From contig NC_092705.1 of assembly GCF_964275005.1 (NCBI RefSeq), forward strand, positions 22,825,980 to 22,889,979: a DNA stretch of 64,000 nt, written 5' to 3'. The DNA is from Diadema setosum (taxonomy: Eukaryota > Echinodermata > Echinoidea > Diadematoida > Diadematidae). This document shows, in pieces, positions 62,204 through 64,000 of this stretch (position 1 is the first letter of the stretch; every line of letters begins with the position of its first letter). The notes beneath the pieces are model-generated. The model did no database searches, had not been told where the DNA came from, and saw only the letters and a program-made list of their open reading frames with translations. A program made the position numbers and the translations under genes.

Positions 62204-63795
62204 CAGTAACAAAAGGTGTCCATATTTCTTGTTTAGATGTCTCCACGAGCTGCATTCAGATTTGTATTACCAGCTGACTTGAGCATCTCAACATCAATAA
62301 GGAATAAAGCACTGATTATCAACAAAAATAAACCAGGGTTGTCCAGGCGATTCTTTGAACCATGCCAACACGAGAACAACACAGACTAATGCCCTGCCAT
62401 TAAATGTCATACACATGTACCAGTATTTAATCACTTATTCACCCATGTCACCGACACCCAACAGAATTAACTCCGCTGCAACATTCAAAATATGCATCAT
62501 TCGAGATTAAGCTGGTTCGATTCATAAACCATGATAGAATGATCCATGGAGTACTAGTAATGTTTATCTCATCATACCTTCCTTGCCTTTGGCATATGGC
62601 ATACAATGCACATGTACATACAATTGTACATTTTTCATAATGACAACATACAGCTATAAAACGACTTACAAGTATAGAATTGTACAAAAACATCCAAGGG
62701 GTAATTCAAGAAAGAAGGGGGAAGTAAACATAATCTTCTGTACCCTTCTAAAGTTTTTTCCTATTCTAGATACAGGTGAGAGGAAAATAATTGCGATCCA
62801 ATTAAAATGATCTTTTTTTGTTGTCTTTTCACTGTTACTGTTGACTTGGCAGTATGAATACTTGTCACAATTTGAGTATAATACGTGCTTACAGTAACTG
62901 ATTCAATATCAATCTATTATGTTGCATTCTGTTCTTACCTAGCTGTATGTTTGCCAGATTGAATGTGCGGTGGGGAAAATATGGTCCAAGTAACCTCCCA
63001 TAAAACTAATAACTGTTGTGTTCTTGAGGATCAAATGAAACTTATGATACATGTATGGAGGGGGATATTACTCTGCCACTGGTTTATTTGCAGTCTACCC
63101 GGTCATGTAGCTCTGCGTACATTGAATTTTGGGCAAGAACTATTCATCATTTCTGAATCTGCTACAGCATCATCAGATCCACCATGGTTCTTGTGGTAAC
63201 CTTCTGCATTGTCAATTGTTGTATGTTCACTGTCTCATCCATTCTAGCTTGAAGTCTGCCCTTAATCATATGGACCTAAAACCAGACATATTTGAAATTG
63301 TCACAACTGTTCACAAGACGAACAATATGCAGGATTCCCATCCAAGATACTTCTATTTTCAATTTTAAAAAAAGAAAGGAAAACATTTTTTTTTTTCCAG
63401 GCTCTGTACACATATAGGAATATGGGGATGAACAGAATATCATCTTTCTATCTTCAAAAAAATCTGATTAATAAGAAAAAGAAAAACACTGGACTTTATG
63501 TATTCATTTTCTGTCTGTCAGCTACCTATCAATGCACTTCTTTGACTGTCCTGAATATGTATGGTCACATTGTTCCGTCAACTTGCTATAACCCCCAAAA
63601 CAATATATTTCTGGCATCCTTAGGCCAGCGGCACTGGAATAAAACAAGAATAAATAATACCACAGAAAATAGAGCTCTACTATCCAATGCCCCGACAGAT
63701 GGATGTACGTACGTACTACGGTAATTTTATGTAGTCTTACACTCTGCTCTCACTACCCGGCTAATCCAGCCCGACCTGTCCAGCGCTCATGTGTC
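62204..63795. other. Noncoding stretch next to the minus-strand gene; possible 3' UTR
   Basis: Lies directly downstream of the TAG at 63796-63798 on the minus strand. No repeat ends or coding signals recognised. Confidence 0.35.
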
Positions 63796-64000
63796 CTACG
63801 GCAGAGACTGGAAGCCCGGGTGGTAAGTGGGGTAGAAGGCCGGTGAGGGGTACATGGCACCCCCGCCGGAAGGGGGCTGGGGCGTCATCATGGTCGGGAA
63901 GTAGCTCTGGGGAAGGGTGACGGGGATGGTGTGCATCGGAGAGCCCCGGGCGGTCAGACCTGGGGACAGGCCGAGAGCTGGATTGACCGGTGGTTGCTGT
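63796..64000 (-). CDS. 3' coding end of an unidentified gene; Pro/Tyr/Met-rich C-terminus (partial)
   Basis: Reading the minus strand from the window edge gives 67 codons open to a TAG at 63798-63796. The C-terminus contains HTIPVTLPQSYFPTMMTPQP and ends YPSPAFYPTYHPGFQSLP. The stretch is GC-rich, unlike the AT-rich DNA to its left, which fits coding sequence. The composition (Pro, Tyr, Met, Gln, Gly, no charged residues apart from one Arg) is typical of low-complexity tails of RNA-binding or transcription-associated proteins, but I do not recognise the family. The upstream part lies outside the window. AT-rich DNA to the left without other genes may include a long 3' UTR; that is inference. 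Confidence 0.72.
   Translation of the reverse strand, partial: QQPPVNPALGLSPGLTARGSPMHTIPVTLPQSYFPTMMTPQPPSGGGAMYPSPAFYPTYHPGFQSLP

Overview
This window is eukaryotic, AT-rich DNA with intron-split genes, GT-AG splice sites and many transposon remnants. It has no operons, ribosome binding sites or bacterial genes. The repeat style (hairpin-ended Helitron-like elements with GTCC microsatellites, TTAA-flanked miniature elements, foldback elements) and the gene content suggest a marine invertebrate deuterostome, most likely an echinoderm. That assignment is inference from style, not from a search.

Region 1 (1-25355) and region 2 (28195-38335) are two diverged copies of one tandem duplication. 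Each carries a three-exon class A GPCR gene with identical intron positions and phases (GPCR-1 at 16150-25183, 375 aa; GPCR-2 at 33873-38046, 362 aa). Upstream, intronic and 3' DNA also align between the copies. Copy 1 is much longer mainly because transposons entered it after the duplication. The largest is a nested pile at 4500-15939: a CAGGGAGGTG-ended transposon, with a hAT-like element inside it and a 5.8 kb long-TIR element inserted across its right edge. Copy 2 still shows the uninterrupted target site.

Region 3 (38350-43500) has no gene I can support; it holds a second copy of a foldback element built of 21-bp units. Region 4 (43618-49209) is a five-exon MFSD3 homologue (558 aa), a major-facilitator membrane protein with an unusually long hydrophilic central loop; its introns hold foldback and Helitron-like repeats. 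Region 5 (49210-63795) is noncoding, with scattered pogo-like, hAT-like, foldback, tRNA-SINE and Helitron-like elements. At the right edge (63796-64000, minus strand) is the 3' coding end of a gene for a Pro/Tyr/Met-rich protein that I cannot name.

The protein-coding loci are unrelated in function (two receptors, one transporter, one unidentified protein). What ties the left part together is the tandem receptor duplication; most of the remaining structure is transposon history.
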